Below are positions 10,709 through 21,599 of a DNA stretch of 64,000 bases, in pieces. The first letter of the stretch is position 1; each line of letters starts with the position of its first letter. The DNA lies in assembly GCF_017591435.1 (NCBI RefSeq), contig NC_059296.1, positions 11,716,938-11,780,937 of the forward strand. The letters are read 5' to 3'. The notes under the pieces were generated by a model. It was not told where the DNA came from. It searched no databases and saw nothing but the letters and a program-made list of their open reading frames with translations. The position numbers and the translations under genes were made by a program. This DNA is from Portunus trituberculatus (Eukaryota > Arthropoda > Malacostraca > Decapoda > Portunidae).

Positions 10709-10954
10709 TTGAGTTTGGCGTGCGAGAAGTTGTTAGTGGTCAAGATACACGAGGGTGAGTGGCGTGCAGTGACTCAGGTGAAGGTTAAATCAAGGTGTGG
10801 TGATTACAGGTACTGGCAGGAGCTGTACGTCAAGGCCAGTGTCTGCAATCAGGTAAGGAAACCAAAACACAAACACGGATATATCAGTCTAGCCAGCCAG
10901 ATGTTACGTGCCTTAAAAGATTACACTAAAAACTGGAATAAGCAGAGGGAGTGA
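10709..10954 (+). other. 81-codon non-repetitive open frame, unrecognised
   Basis: The frame opens at a TTG with no ATG before residue 64 and ends at TGA. The translation is not low-complexity (basic, with KVKSRCGDYRYWQELYVKAS in the middle) but matches no family I know. A CAG|GTAAGG donor-like site falls inside at 10853/10854 and an acceptor-like TGATTACAG at about 10809. An internal exon of about 45 nt is conceivable; chance is as likely. Confidence 0.12.
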
Positions 10955-11090
10955 CGTAAGAGAGGTGAAGGTCCACTAGTAAGGATGCCCCATGACAAAA
11001 CAGGTGATTTTACGCTTCATTCTCACATAGAAGACGTCAGACTACACAAACAAGGCAGCTGTTTTGTGTACCAACGCCCATCATCATCTA

Positions 11091-11096
<6 letters not shown>

Positions 11097-11151
<55 letters not shown>
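11097..11151. repeat. (AG)n microsatellite
   Basis: Perfect run of 27 units, 32 bp before a (TG)n array, mirroring the CT/TG pair at 10492-10640. Confidence 0.98.
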
Positions 11152-11153
<2 letters not shown>

Positions 11154-11179
11154 AATATAGCACAACCTTCACTCTTTAT

Positions 11180-11183
<4 letters not shown>

Positions 11184-11249
<66 letters not shown>
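11184..11249. repeat. (TG)n microsatellite
   Basis: Perfect run of 33 units. Confidence 0.98.
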
Positions 11250-11252
<3 letters not shown>

Positions 11253-13054
11253 TCCTAGCATTGTATTGTGTGCCAGTCCCCCTCCGTCAGCACTTCGTCA
11301 GCTTCATTTGCAAGAGGCTGACCGCTGACCGCTACTTTTTGCTGCAGTAAACAAAACACCTGAGTCACTGAACGCAGCCCAGCAAGCTTAACAAACCACT
11401 GTGCCCTTCACCACCCAATGAATCACGTGCAGGACAAGCTAACGAGAAATTGCTAACATTACTCTTCTTCTTAATTAAATATCGTAGCGTGTGTTTAAAT
11501 TGGCGTGTTAGTCTTTTGTTTACATCTCCGGGTGTCTCTGTATCCCGTTTTCTATCGTCCAGCAGGAGTAGCAGGAGGAGGAATGACTTATCTTGATTTA
11601 CATTTGTCTCTGCCTTAACTCGGAACGCCTATTAATCTTCACCATTAATCTCCGGCGCGTCAGAAATGAATCGCTCCTTTTGAATGAAGCGCGGGAGGAA
11701 TCCAAGTGACGTGAGGTAGTGTTGTGTTTGTCTTCTTCCTCCTCTTCTTCTTCCCCTTCCTCCTCTTCCATCTCCTCCTTCATATCCTTTATCTTTGTTT
11801 CTTTCTCATTCTTCTTCTACTTGTGTCTATTAGCACTTGTTCTCTCAATTTCCGTTTTTTCAGCCTATCTGTTATTTTCTTTCCTCTCAAGCGTCATATT
11901 ATCTTCCTCTCCTTGTGCTGATGTGACATTTCTTTCAATTCTTCTCTTCCTATCTATTATATTGCCTATCTCTTTCGTTTCTTTTCTCTCATTTTCATCG
12001 TTCTCATTTTCTACTTCTGCAACTTTATATTTCCTCTTTTTGCCGCATATATATATTTTTTTTTTCATGTCTTGTCCTATCAGTCACATTCCACTGCCTT
12101 CTTTTCCTCTTCCTATTCTTCTTCAACCTTCCCCCATTTTTATTAATCTTTTATTCTAGCCATTATTTTATATCTTGTCATTTTAATCTCCCTCTTCCTC
12201 CTACTCCTCTTCCTCCTCCTCCTTGTCCTCAACGTTCTCTTCCCATATTTGTGCATCTCCAGATTCGCGGCCTTGAATATCCCGCTGCTCAGGACGTCCA
12301 AGCAAGCACAGCCCAGCACACGCCACCATCAGTCCTCATAAAGCAGACCACCTCCATCCCTTCCCTCTCTTTGGTTCGTATTCTCAAGATCCCTTCGTCC
12401 TCATAAAGATAATTTTCAGTGTACAGAGAGAATTATTTAGGTTCTTAAAGTTTTTATTTTATTTAATAGCGTTAAAATCACCAAAACACACTTAGAAGCT
12501 TAGGAAATCTATAAAATCTATACAGTTTGTTAAAAATATTCGAGACAAGCTGAGATATGTTTGGGAGTAAGTCTTCTGTGTATGGCGGGGCGTAGGCAGA
12601 GACCAGCGGCACACTAGTGTTTGTAAGCAGACGGACTGGCGCTGGTTGAAGTGAAAGGGATTGAAGACTCTTAAGTTTGGCTGCGTAAAGAATGAATGGT
12701 TGACACACTTTAGATATATTTTTTTTTCTATTTATCTTCCGTTCTTTTACTTATTTATTCTTTTATTTATTCATTTTTTTTTATGAGCAGGTGGGGATGA
12801 TTATCATTTATAACTCGATTCAAATTTGTGGTCGAGGCTCGCAAGAACTTCAACATTTCTTGTCTTTGTTTACTTAGCTTTTTTTTTTTAAGTAAGACCT
12901 GTTTGTATTTGCATGCGTGTGTGCTTTTTTTTTTTTTTCTCTCCTGCAAGTGATTTACGATTGGTGACTCATCGGTTTTTTCTCATTGAACAAAATGTAT
13001 AAATATGCACGGTGATGTTAAGAGCCTCGTTAAATTATAATAGTGATAATAAAA
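11250..13054. other. microsatellite-poor non-coding stretch
   Basis: CTT/CCT-rich low complexity at about 11725-12260 (Ser/Phe/Leu-rich artefactual frames), otherwise unique AT-rich DNA with short poly(T) tracts near 12720, 12880 and 12927. A 76-codon minus frame at 12478-12708 is not recognised. Confidence 0.6.
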
Positions 13055-13066
13055 GCAGTAGTAGTG

Positions 13067-13100
<34 letters not shown>

Positions 13101-13113
13101 CAGTAGTAGTAGC

Positions 13114-13178
<65 letters not shown>

Positions 13179-13192
13179 CAGTAGTATCAGTA
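13055..13192. repeat. (AGT)n microsatellite
   Basis: About 46 AGT units with a few AGC and GGT variants. Encodes poly-Ser (+) and poly-Leu (-) artefacts. Confidence 0.97.
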
Positions 13193-13207
13193 TAGAAGCA
13201 TTAAACT

Positions 13208-13332
<125 letters not shown>

Positions 13333-13504
13333 TACAAACCTGAACACAACATTACCCATGCTTGCAAGTAAGTATGTATGCGTGTATATAATTTTACGCA
13401 TGTTTTGTGAGTAATAATGTCTGCCAACTCACAGATCCAGGGCAGAGAGAGGACAAAGGTATGTTTCCCGCCCTGCCACCCTTCCCTGCCATGGCGGTGA
13501 AGGA

Positions 13505-13540
13505 GAGCCAACTTACCTGTGGAAAAAGAAAAACAAGGTT
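13505..13540 (-). promoter_or_regulatory. candidate recursive splice site (minus strand)
   Basis: On the minus strand a near-pure pyrimidine tract (complement of 13521-13537) runs into CCACAG, followed at once by GTAAGTTGG, with the junction between 13517 and 13516. A 3' splice site abutting a consensus 5' splice site is the signature of ratcheting (zero-length exon) sites in long arthropod introns. If real, the window lies in a long intron of a minus-strand gene. It could also be a chance match or a normal exon edge. No transcript evidence is available here. Confidence 0.3.
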
Positions 13541-13678
13541 AGTTCATCAACTCACTTGATTGACAGTAACAAAACAGTATTGTAAGATTATTGTTTACAG
13601 ATGTTTTTGTTAAGTTTGATCAGTTTTTTCTCTTGTTTTTTAAAGGATTATTTACTAGTTTAATTTGTTGTTTATCTT

Positions 13679-13694
13679 GTAGTAGTAGTAGTAC

Positions 13695-13748
<54 letters not shown>

Positions 13749-13825
13749 TAGTAGTAGTGGTGGTAGTGGTAGTAGTAGTAGTAATAGTGGTAGTGGTAGT
13801 AGTGGTAGTAGTGGTAGTAGTATAA

Positions 13826-13864
<39 letters not shown>

Positions 13865-13894
13865 CATAAAAGTAGTAGTAGTAGTAGTAGTAGC

Positions 13895-13925
<31 letters not shown>

Positions 13926-13948
13926 ATAGTAGCAGTAGTAGTAGTAGC
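13679..13948. repeat. (AGT)n compound microsatellite
   Basis: About 270 bp of AGT units with GGT, AAT and AGC variants, broken once near 13866 by ATAAA. Translates to poly-Ser/Val (+) and poly-Thr/Leu/Tyr (-). Confidence 0.97.
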
Positions 13949-14067
13949 ATCACAACGAAACACTAAATACACATCCTCACAACTAAAAACTTACTTCCAA
14001 CACCGGTAATAATAAACACCAACCATGACAACATTACAGAATATAACTTAACAGCCGCAGCAGCAGT

Positions 14068-14098
<31 letters not shown>
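14068..14098. repeat. (AAC)n microsatellite
   Basis: About ten AAC units. Confidence 0.93.
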
Positions 14099-14239
14099 GT
14101 AATTAAATAAAACATTAAAGCGGCAACAAACATGTTCTGCACACCCTGAACAACCTGCACAACAACAATAAAACACGCAAGGCACTCCACTCACACGATA
14201 GAAAAATAAGAAAATACCGACCCAAACAAAACATATTAA

Positions 14240-14446
14240 TCCCTTTAAGTACTAGGACATATTTTTACTTTGAGATTTGATTACGATTAGACCATTTTAT
14301 TTACATTAGGAAGGGTCTATGGAGGTCAGAAGATTAATGGCCACAGTTTTCACTATTCTAATCCCGCACATGAGTTTCTGAATCTATATAAAATCAGCAA
14401 ATTATAAGCAGAATGACTATGAAAACGCGTCATTGCACTGAAGTGG
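14240..14446 (+). mobile_element. TTAA-flanked MITE, copy 1
   Basis: Preceded by TTAA at 14236-14239 and followed by TTAG at 14447-14450 (a one-base-decayed duplication). The left end is TCCCTTTAAGTACT and the right end GCACTGAAGTGG, imperfect inverted repeats. The interior shares GGTCAGAAGATTAATGGCCA with the copy at 43240-43456, which lies in the opposite orientation. It is 207 bp and non-coding. A TTAA target and CCC-type ends fit piggyBac-like elements; the superfamily is inferred. Confidence 0.75.
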
Positions 14447-14450
14447 TTAG

Positions 14451-14808
14451 AGATACTAAGGAAATACGAAAGGAAACACTCAGAAAACAAGCAGAATTGA
14501 AGAAAAACTATAGGAGAGAAGAAACACAGTAATGAAAAGACCAGCAATACACCGAACACTCGCACCACCAGCAGGAGTGAGGCGGCATTAGCATTCACAG
14601 GCGACGCACGATACCACCAAAATAGGGAACGACAAATGTCTGCCGGAGGAGAGACGACAAACGAATATTAAAACCCCGAGACTACAGCCACGATATTCCC
14701 GCGGTCTGGCCTCTCATCACAGCCTCGCGCGACGGTTCCCTGCATTGTTTTGGTCACGTCCCAAGTCTTATCTCCTCTGCGGCTCCAAGAATGGCTTAAT
14801 CTTCCCTT
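14451..14808. other. unique non-coding DNA
   Basis: No gene or array recognised. GC content rises from about 14640 to 14790. Confidence 0.5.
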
Positions 14809-15260
14809 TCATGGCGTTAGTGTTGTCTTCGTTTCTTAATCTTACCCCTAGATGGCGTTGTTTCAGTCTTGAGTTGTTGATATGTTCGCTAGATGGAGTT
14901 ACTGTTACTCTTTAATCTCTTCGCTACGGTTGTTTTCTCATCTCTAGGTCTTCCCATAGATGGAGTTACTGTATTTTTGCCTCCTTGGTTTATTAGATAG
15001 ATGGCGCTATTGTGTTGTCATTTATTCAACTCGTCCCCAGATGGAGTTACTGTCGTTTTTCATTCTTTATTTATTCTACTTTTCTTGCTGTAGCCTTCAT
15101 TTTTTACCTCCCTCGCCCTGTACATGAGTTACTGGCCTTCCCTTTCTTTATTTTCCCCGCTAGATGGCACTTTTATAAATCCTCCTTTCATCTGTCACTT
15201 TATTTCACTTAACACTAACTATATTTTTACCTCCCTTGCCCTCTACATGACCATAACGCC
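14809..15260 (+). repeat. ~41-bp degenerate minisatellite with AGATGG(C/A)G cores
   Basis: The core AGATGG(A/C)G(T)TACTGT or a variant starts near 14809, 14850, 14891, 14958, 14999, 15039, 15121 and 15162, so most spacings are 39-41 bp or multiples. A further copy (TACATGA) follows at 15244, and TTTTACCTCCC.TGCCCT recurs 122 bp apart. Three cores resemble the CTCF motif: CCCCTAGATGGCG (14845), AGATGGCGC (14999-15007) and CCGCTAGATGGCAC (15157-15170). No coding content. Confidence 0.7.
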
Positions 15261-15510
15261 ATTCGCATTCCTCCCTCGGTGACAATACGACACAGTAAGG
15301 CCTAGAGGGACGAATAAAAGCCTCTCGTAAAAGTGGCCAGACGTAAATAAACCCTTCGCGATCTTGGCGGTAATGAATCATGAGTTCTTGCCGCGCGTCG
15401 TAAATGTCCATAGTTGTGTTGCAGCCTCGTAACTACACACTTCTTCCACCGTCGTAAAGCGGAGAGGTGGAAGAGAGGAGGGAAGAGAAGAATGCGTGGC
15501 TGTGTTCCCT

Positions 15511-15513
<3 letters not shown>

Positions 15514-15560
<47 letters not shown>
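15514..15560. repeat. (CT)n microsatellite
   Basis: Perfect run of about 23 units. Confidence 0.98.
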
Positions 15561-15565
<5 letters not shown>

Positions 15566-15995
15566 GTCCCCGTAGATGGCAATGACGATGGCAACAATCC
15601 TTTTTTTTTCCCGACGCTCATTTACAACAGATTTTTTTCACGATAACCCCAAGACGTACGACTCTCTCAAGGGAGATGACAACGAGGACGCTTGTGAGCC
15701 TCCCTGGTTAGTTATTGGGTCTGATTGTACAGCTCTCTCTCCCTAAACGCTAAACATGTTCCCGACCTGCGACTGAGGGTGATAATTTGTGACGCCTAAC
15801 ACAGCTTATCCCTCGACCCGATCTGATGCGGCAGAGTGATAGCGGACAGCCTCTCAGGAGTACGGTGCCCGGCATGGTGTTCACTTCCTCGCTGATGAAT
15901 AGAAGGGCAAGGAATCAATACGAAGGAGGTAAGCAGTGCCGTGTGATGCTTCTTGTTACTCTGCCTTACGAGTGCAGCCAAAATGGATTAAGTGA

Positions 15996-15996
<1 letters not shown>
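15561..15996. other. unique DNA with a donor-like site
   Basis: No gene recognised. A plus frame from 15826 reads through non-repetitive sequence to AAGGAG|GTAAGC at about 15928, a good 5' splice-site match, so a first exon is conceivable but unsupported. Confidence 0.35.

Positions 15997-16061
<65 letters not shown>
15997..16061. repeat. (TG)n microsatellite
   Basis: Perfect run of about 32 units. Confidence 0.98.
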
Positions 16062-16063
<2 letters not shown>

Positions 16064-16297
16064 CTTTTATCAATTTGAGGGGAGCTTTTACATTTACTTC
16101 ATTCAATAACTTCTCTAGGTTTTGTTTAATGTAATATTCTTGTTAAGCCTCATTTTTCACTACCATTTTTACATATTGCTACACCTAGCTGGTTATATTC
16201 TTTATTTTTTGCTTATATTAAATGCAATCTTCTTTTTTTTTTATTATACGCCTCATGAGTGATAAAATGAAGTATCAATCTTTGGTGCTGAGTGGAT

Positions 16298-16303
<6 letters not shown>

Positions 16304-16375
<72 letters not shown>
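16304..16375. repeat. (CA)n microsatellite
   Basis: Perfect run of 36 units. Confidence 0.98.
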
Positions 16376-16378
<3 letters not shown>

Positions 16379-16467
16379 GGTTCTTTCACCTTCAGTACTC
16401 ACACTTGAAGCAATAATCTACCAAAAGAAACCACCTTGAATTCTTTAGGTCTGCCTCTCCCCACCCA

Positions 16468-16469
<2 letters not shown>

Positions 16470-16527
<58 letters not shown>
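16470..16527. repeat. (CT)n microsatellite
   Basis: Perfect run of 29 units. Confidence 0.98.
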
Positions 16528-16529
<2 letters not shown>

Positions 16530-16689
16530 ATCACACAGGCCGCATTCACTTCACTCACTTCATATTCTTGTCAATTAAAAGAGCTAAAAAAAGATGGACA
16601 CCAATGATTTATCAGCATAAGACGTTCATTTTTACTTCAACTTGAACGCTAATAACCTTTGACACGTGAAGGGATTATCTTAAGAAGTC

Positions 16690-17190
16690 GATGTATCTTA
16701 ATCATGCTTATAAAACAGTAAGAGAAGGTAAAAAAGACCAAGATAATGAAGAAAAGAAGGATGTGCTTGAAATAACAAATGGATATATGAGGAAAAAGTT
16801 ACAGGAGAGGAAGACAGGAGGAGAAATATCACTGAGTTGTTAATCCTTTTATCATCTTCAAATATAAAAAAAAAAAAAGAGAAGAAAATGTAATGAAAAA
16901 AAGAGAAGGAAAGATACGTGCTTATATCTAAAAGGGAAAAGAAATTGAAGGAACTGAAGGATGAGTTAGTGGAAGAGGAAGAAGAGAAAGATAATGAAGA
17001 ACAACAAGAGAATGAATTATGCAAAGAAAAAACAAAACGAAGAAAAAACAAACGCTGAAAGAGTTATAAGAAGAGAAAGAAAATGAAGAAGAGGAGGAGG
17101 AGGAGGAGGACAAAAAGAAATAAATAAACCTCTCATATTTTTTAAAGCAAAGAAAACGAGAAAATAGAAATTAATAAAACAAAATATAAG
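16690..17190. repeat. polypurine low-complexity tract
   Basis: Long A/G-rich stretch with GAA, AGG and AAAG words and a (GGA)n core at about 17091-17110. Ser/Phe-rich minus-strand frames are artefacts of it. Confidence 0.8.
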
Positions 17191-17369
17191 AAAAATGAAA
17201 ACCCAACGATCTTTCTATACATTCTTATTGACCACCTCTTTCATCTCTAAGCACAGTGACACCTTGGGAGGAAGAGAGCGTGTGAGAGAAGCAGCCCATT
17301 AGAAAGGCGAGGGAGATGCCCATGAAATAATAAGCCTAATCCTGTCTCCATTCAGAGGCGGTGTGTATC

Positions 17370-17665
17370 ATCAGGAGGAAGGCGAGTGTGAGAAAGAGAG
17401 GTGAGAAATTGTTTAGAGAGTGTGGGGGAGAGGAAATAGTAAGGGGAACAAGGGAAAGGGAGGCCAGGAAGTGACGAGGGAAAAGGAGGAAGGTGTGTGT
17501 GTCTTGAGTAGCGGAGGAAAGAGAGGTGAGGAAGTGAAAAGAGAAAGGGAGAAAGGTGAGTGTGTGTCTCGAGTGGCGGAGGAAAGAGAGGTGAGGAACT
17601 GTTTAGAGAAATGGGGAGAGGAAGTGACAAGGAAAAGAGAGACGGGGAAGTAACAAGGTAAAAGG
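17370..17665. repeat. ~65-bp purine minisatellite, about 3 partial copies
   Basis: GTCT(T/C)GAGT(A/G)GCGGAGG followed by AAAGAGAGGTGAGGAA recurs at 17501-17533 and 17566-17598 (period 65). AAGAGAGGTGAG(A/G)AA.TGTTTAGAGA also recurs near 17392 and 17584. Mosaic tandem structure. Confidence 0.75.
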
Positions 17666-17900
17666 AAGAAGGAAGTGGCTAAGGGAATCGGAGGTGAGAT
17701 AATGACTATAGGGAAAGAAAACGGGAAAAACAGGATGAGAGAGGGTAAAATAGGACTAGGGAAAAATATGAGGAAGGAAATAAAAGAACAGCTAAAAAGA
17801 ACTAAGCAAAAAAGTAGACAGGGAAAATAACAGAAAACAAACGAGTAAGAGAAGACTGATTAGTGTTTTAGCTTCATATTTCAAGGTCATGGCTTCGTTT

Positions 17901-17904
<4 letters not shown>
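17666..17904. other. purine-rich non-coding DNA
   Basis: A/G-rich spacer, nothing recognised. Confidence 0.5.

Positions 17905-17959
<55 letters not shown>
17905..17959. repeat. (GA)n microsatellite
   Basis: About 27 units; inverted partner of the (TC)n 75 bp downstream. Confidence 0.98.
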
Positions 17960-17962
<3 letters not shown>

Positions 17963-18031
17963 CAAAAACAAAAGTAGCCGTGGGAGAGGGCCACCACCTT
18001 CACCTTAGGAACTCCCACTGCATCCCAACTA

Positions 18032-18034
<3 letters not shown>

Positions 18035-18091
<57 letters not shown>
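18035..18091. repeat. (TC)n microsatellite
   Basis: About 28 units. Confidence 0.98.
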
Positions 18092-18094
<3 letters not shown>

Positions 18095-18156
18095 GCCGGT
18101 ACTAGAAATGTAATTATTCCTCTCATAAAAACAGAGATAACATGTATTCATCTCAG

Positions 18157-18157
<1 letters not shown>

Positions 18158-18235
<78 letters not shown>
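18158..18235. repeat. (AC)n microsatellite
   Basis: Perfect run of 39 units. Confidence 0.98.
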
Positions 18236-18237
<2 letters not shown>

Positions 18238-18334
18238 GGACGAGACGCAAGGCAAGGGAGAGAAAAATCATGAAAAATTTGCAAGCGTGTTTTTCGTGGA
18301 GGAAGAAAATTACTATGAGGAGAATACGCGCACA

Positions 18335-18338
<4 letters not shown>

Positions 18339-18400
<62 letters not shown>
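18339..18400. repeat. (GA)n microsatellite
   Basis: Perfect run of 31 units. Confidence 0.98.
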
Positions 18401-18403
<3 letters not shown>

Positions 18404-18528
18404 GCTGATTTTAAGAACTCAGATATCAGAGAAAATCCTTACAATTCCCAAGTATTGAAATGTTCGCGGTGTTGATACTTTATGTTAGTGAGAAATGAAC
18501 TTTTAGGAACACAATGACGTACCTACTC

Positions 18529-18531
<3 letters not shown>

Positions 18532-18589
<58 letters not shown>
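18532..18589. repeat. (CT)n microsatellite
   Basis: About 29 units, last of five arrays within 685 bp. Confidence 0.98.
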
Positions 18590-18590
<1 letters not shown>

Positions 18591-18768
18591 CTTCACTTCT
18601 CAGGGTCGAAGGTTAAGCCTGATTGAGCTTTTGAAAATATTCCTACCTAATTGTAATCTGATGAGGCTCAGTGACAAAATGTAGAAATGTAATTTGTATT
18701 CATAAATAGTACCTAGAGTAACAGTGACTGATGATTATTATTATCATTGTCACTATTACTATCATTTA

Positions 18769-18771
18769 CTT

Positions 18772-18841
<70 letters not shown>

Positions 18842-19003
18842 AACTACCACTACTACTAATGCTACTACTGTTACTACTACTATTACTATCAATATTACTA
18901 CTACTACTACTACTACTACTATTTCTCCTATTACTATTATTACTACTACTACTGCTACTACTACTACTACTATTACTGCTACTACTGTTATTACTACTAC
19001 TAT

Positions 19004-19051
<48 letters not shown>

Positions 19052-19079
19052 AACTACCATTACTACTACTACTACTATT
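18769..19079. repeat. (TAC)n compound trinucleotide array
   Basis: About 310 bp. A pure (CTA)n block comes first, then ACTA units mixed with ACC, ATT and GCT variants, then a second pure block at about 19003-19052. Poly-Leu and poly-Thr frames are artefacts. Confidence 0.96.
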
Positions 19080-19271
19080 TCAGCTATTAAAAAGGAAACA
19101 TGGTCTTTTTTTAAGCTCATATTTTCTTCCCATCTTTTGCTGAGACTCTACAACAACCTAACATTCGTTTCTTAGCTCTTTGATCTTTCTGTCTCTTTTC
19201 ATACCTCTAACATCAGCGAAGTTGTCAATTGAGTTATGAATTTCCTAACTAGTTTAATAATTTGAGCGTGC

Positions 19272-19274
<3 letters not shown>

Positions 19275-19326
<52 letters not shown>
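19275..19326. repeat. (TC)n microsatellite
   Basis: Perfect run of 26 units. Confidence 0.98.
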
Positions 19327-19327
<1 letters not shown>

Positions 19328-19755
19328 ACAGTGGTAAAGAGAAGATCATTCAATACAGCTTCTCATCTTTACTTCATTTTCTCTCACAATAAAGACGAAC
19401 AATGTAGTATTTTGAAGACAACGCATCTCTCTTCTTGCTACGCCTCCCTTGCCACGCCTCAGTTACTAGTCTCCTTCATACACACGATCCTCCTGCCTCA
19501 CCTCCTACCTCGCCTCCTTCTCCTGCTGTTTGGCGGGCGTCACCTACCACGCCTCTATACGCCAGACGGGTCCCTCCTACACGCCACACAATGCTTAAGG
19601 ACCTTCACTTATTGGCCAAGGACACGTCTGAGCAGCTCCCAAGGTCTTGTCTGACTAAATCCTGCACGGGTATCTATTCTTCCTGCCCGTCTGGTTGTAA
19701 ATAGTGACAATGGTGACGCTGGATGTGCATGGAGTGGTGATGGTGGTGATAAGAG

Positions 19756-19756
<1 letters not shown>
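19327..19756. other. non-coding DNA 3' of a LINE fragment
   Basis: Pyrimidine-rich, CCACGCCTC-like words at 19440-19590. No gene recognised. Confidence 0.5.

Positions 19757-19792
<36 letters not shown>
19757..19792. repeat. (TAG)n microsatellite at the LINE 3' end
   Basis: About 12 units. On the minus strand it lies just beyond the poly(A) of the LINE fragment (15 bp apart), as if grown from the element's tail or target. Confidence 0.93.
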
Positions 19793-19794
<2 letters not shown>

Positions 19795-19806
19795 AAATAG
19801 TAATAG

Positions 19807-20398
19807 TTTTTTTTTTTTTTTTTACGTAGGGAAGAGATCCAGCCAAGGGCAAAAAAAAAAGAAACTTAGAAAAAGGCTCACTTGAGCGCTGGCTCTCCAA
19901 AATGTTCAAAAAGTGACTAAACCGTCAGCCAGAATTAGGGGAGCAAATGCCTCGATACCTCCCTCTTAAAAGAAGACAAGTTGTAGGAATTCGGAAATAC
20001 AGATGCAGGGAGGGAGTTCCAGAGTTTACCAGTGAAAGGGATGAATGATTGAGCGTACTGGTTAACTCTTGCATTAGAGAGTTGGACAGAATAGGGATGA
20101 GAGGAAGAAGAAAGCCTTGTGCAGCGTGGCCGCAGGAGGAGGGGAGGCATGCAGTTAGCAAGATCAGTAGAACAGTTACCATGAAAATAGCGATAAAATA
20201 TAGAAAGGGATGCAACATTTCGGTGGTGAGAAAGAGACTGAAGACATTTAGTCAGAGGAGGGGAGTTGATGAGACGAAGAGCTTTCGATTCCACCCTATC
20301 AAGCAAAGCTGTGTGACTGGAACCCTCCCAAACATGCGAAGAGTACTCCATACAGGGACGGATAAGGCCCTTATACAGAGTAAGCAGTTGGAGTAATA
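19807..20398 (-). mobile_element. 5'-truncated CR1/Jockey-type LINE, 3' end
   Basis: Reading the minus strand: about 460 nt of reverse-transcriptase C-terminal frame, a stop at 19935, about 110 nt of 3' UTR and a 17-nt poly(A) (19823-19807). The 5' side breaks off near 20395 into TAC/TAG-rich DNA, the usual result of incomplete target-primed reverse transcription. The catalytic part and any ORF1 are absent, so the copy cannot move by itself. Clade (CR1 versus Jockey) is inferred from the frame only. Confidence 0.85.
19935..20395 (-). pseudogene. reverse transcriptase C-terminal fragment (LINE ORF2)
   Basis: An uninterrupted frame of about 152 residues to its stop. Visible hallmarks of the region after the RT catalytic core in CR1/Jockey-type ORF2 proteins are LYKGLIRPCMEYSSHVW near the start, then LLDRVESKALRLI, LSIFYRYFHG in the middle, and KLWNSLPASVFP about 25 residues before the end. 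The catalytic FADD motif lies upstream of the truncation and is missing. In the intact family this protein would nick the target and reverse-transcribe the element RNA. The absence of stops or frameshifts suggests a fairly recent insertion. The frame upstream of 20395 is trinucleotide-repeat translation and not part of it. Confidence 0.85.
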
Positions 20399-20399
20399 A

Positions 20400-20640
20400 T
20401 AGAAGAATTAAAACGATGTCCTTAGTAGTAGTGATAGTTTGATATAGGTAAGCAATAATTGGTGTACAGCACAATGCAACAATGGTCGTGCAGTACAGTG
20501 TTAGCAGTGGTGGTTGAATCATGGTAGTTGCAAGAGTACAGCAGCGGTAGTGGTGGTGTAGTACAGTGTTAGTAGTGGTAGTTGGCGTCGCTGAGAGAGT
20601 AGTAAGTGGTGTTATGGCAACGAGAGGTGGTGATGCTTGT
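20400..20640. other. AGT/GGT-rich DNA with a ~70-bp internal repeat
   Basis: AGTACAGTGTTAG(C/T)AGTGGT occurs at about 20494 and 20562. Decayed trinucleotide and tandem DNA flanking the truncated LINE end. Confidence 0.55.
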
Positions 20641-20697
20641 GGCAATTACTGCAGATTGTATAATGTGTAGGAGGGAGATGCTTGCTTGCTGGGAACG

Positions 20698-21291
<594 letters not shown>

Positions 21292-21345
<54 letters not shown>
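21292..21345. repeat. (CT)n microsatellite
   Basis: About 27 units, ending in three TCTG units to 21354. Confidence 0.98.
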
Positions 21346-21349
<4 letters not shown>

Positions 21350-21544
21350 GTCTGTGGACCACACCTCTACTATTTTCAAGAGATTGAAGTGACGCATCTT
21401 TTCAAATTCGTAAGCGTATTTTTACAGTTCTAGTGGCAATTTCACGAAATTTCTATATCATCAACAGGAAAAACACTCGTGAGAACTCGGCTAATCATCT
21501 GTGGCCTTGGAAAACAGTCCTGGTCAGAGAACAGAGAGTTTCTG

Positions 21545-21546
<2 letters not shown>

Positions 21547-21576
<30 letters not shown>
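21547..21576. repeat. (CT)n microsatellite
   Basis: Perfect run of 15 units. Confidence 0.97.
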
Positions 21577-21578
<2 letters not shown>

Positions 21579-21599
21579 CAAGCTATCGGGAATAGGTGA

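Noticed and set aside
18713..19175. Apparent Leu-rich, Thr-rich and Val-rich membrane-like proteins
   Set aside because: (TAC)n array read in several frames; no real transmembrane pattern.
20400..20645. N-terminal part of the 236-codon frame containing the RT fragment
   Set aside because: Thr/Leu/Tyr strings from trinucleotide-rich flanking DNA; only the part below 20395 looks like RT.
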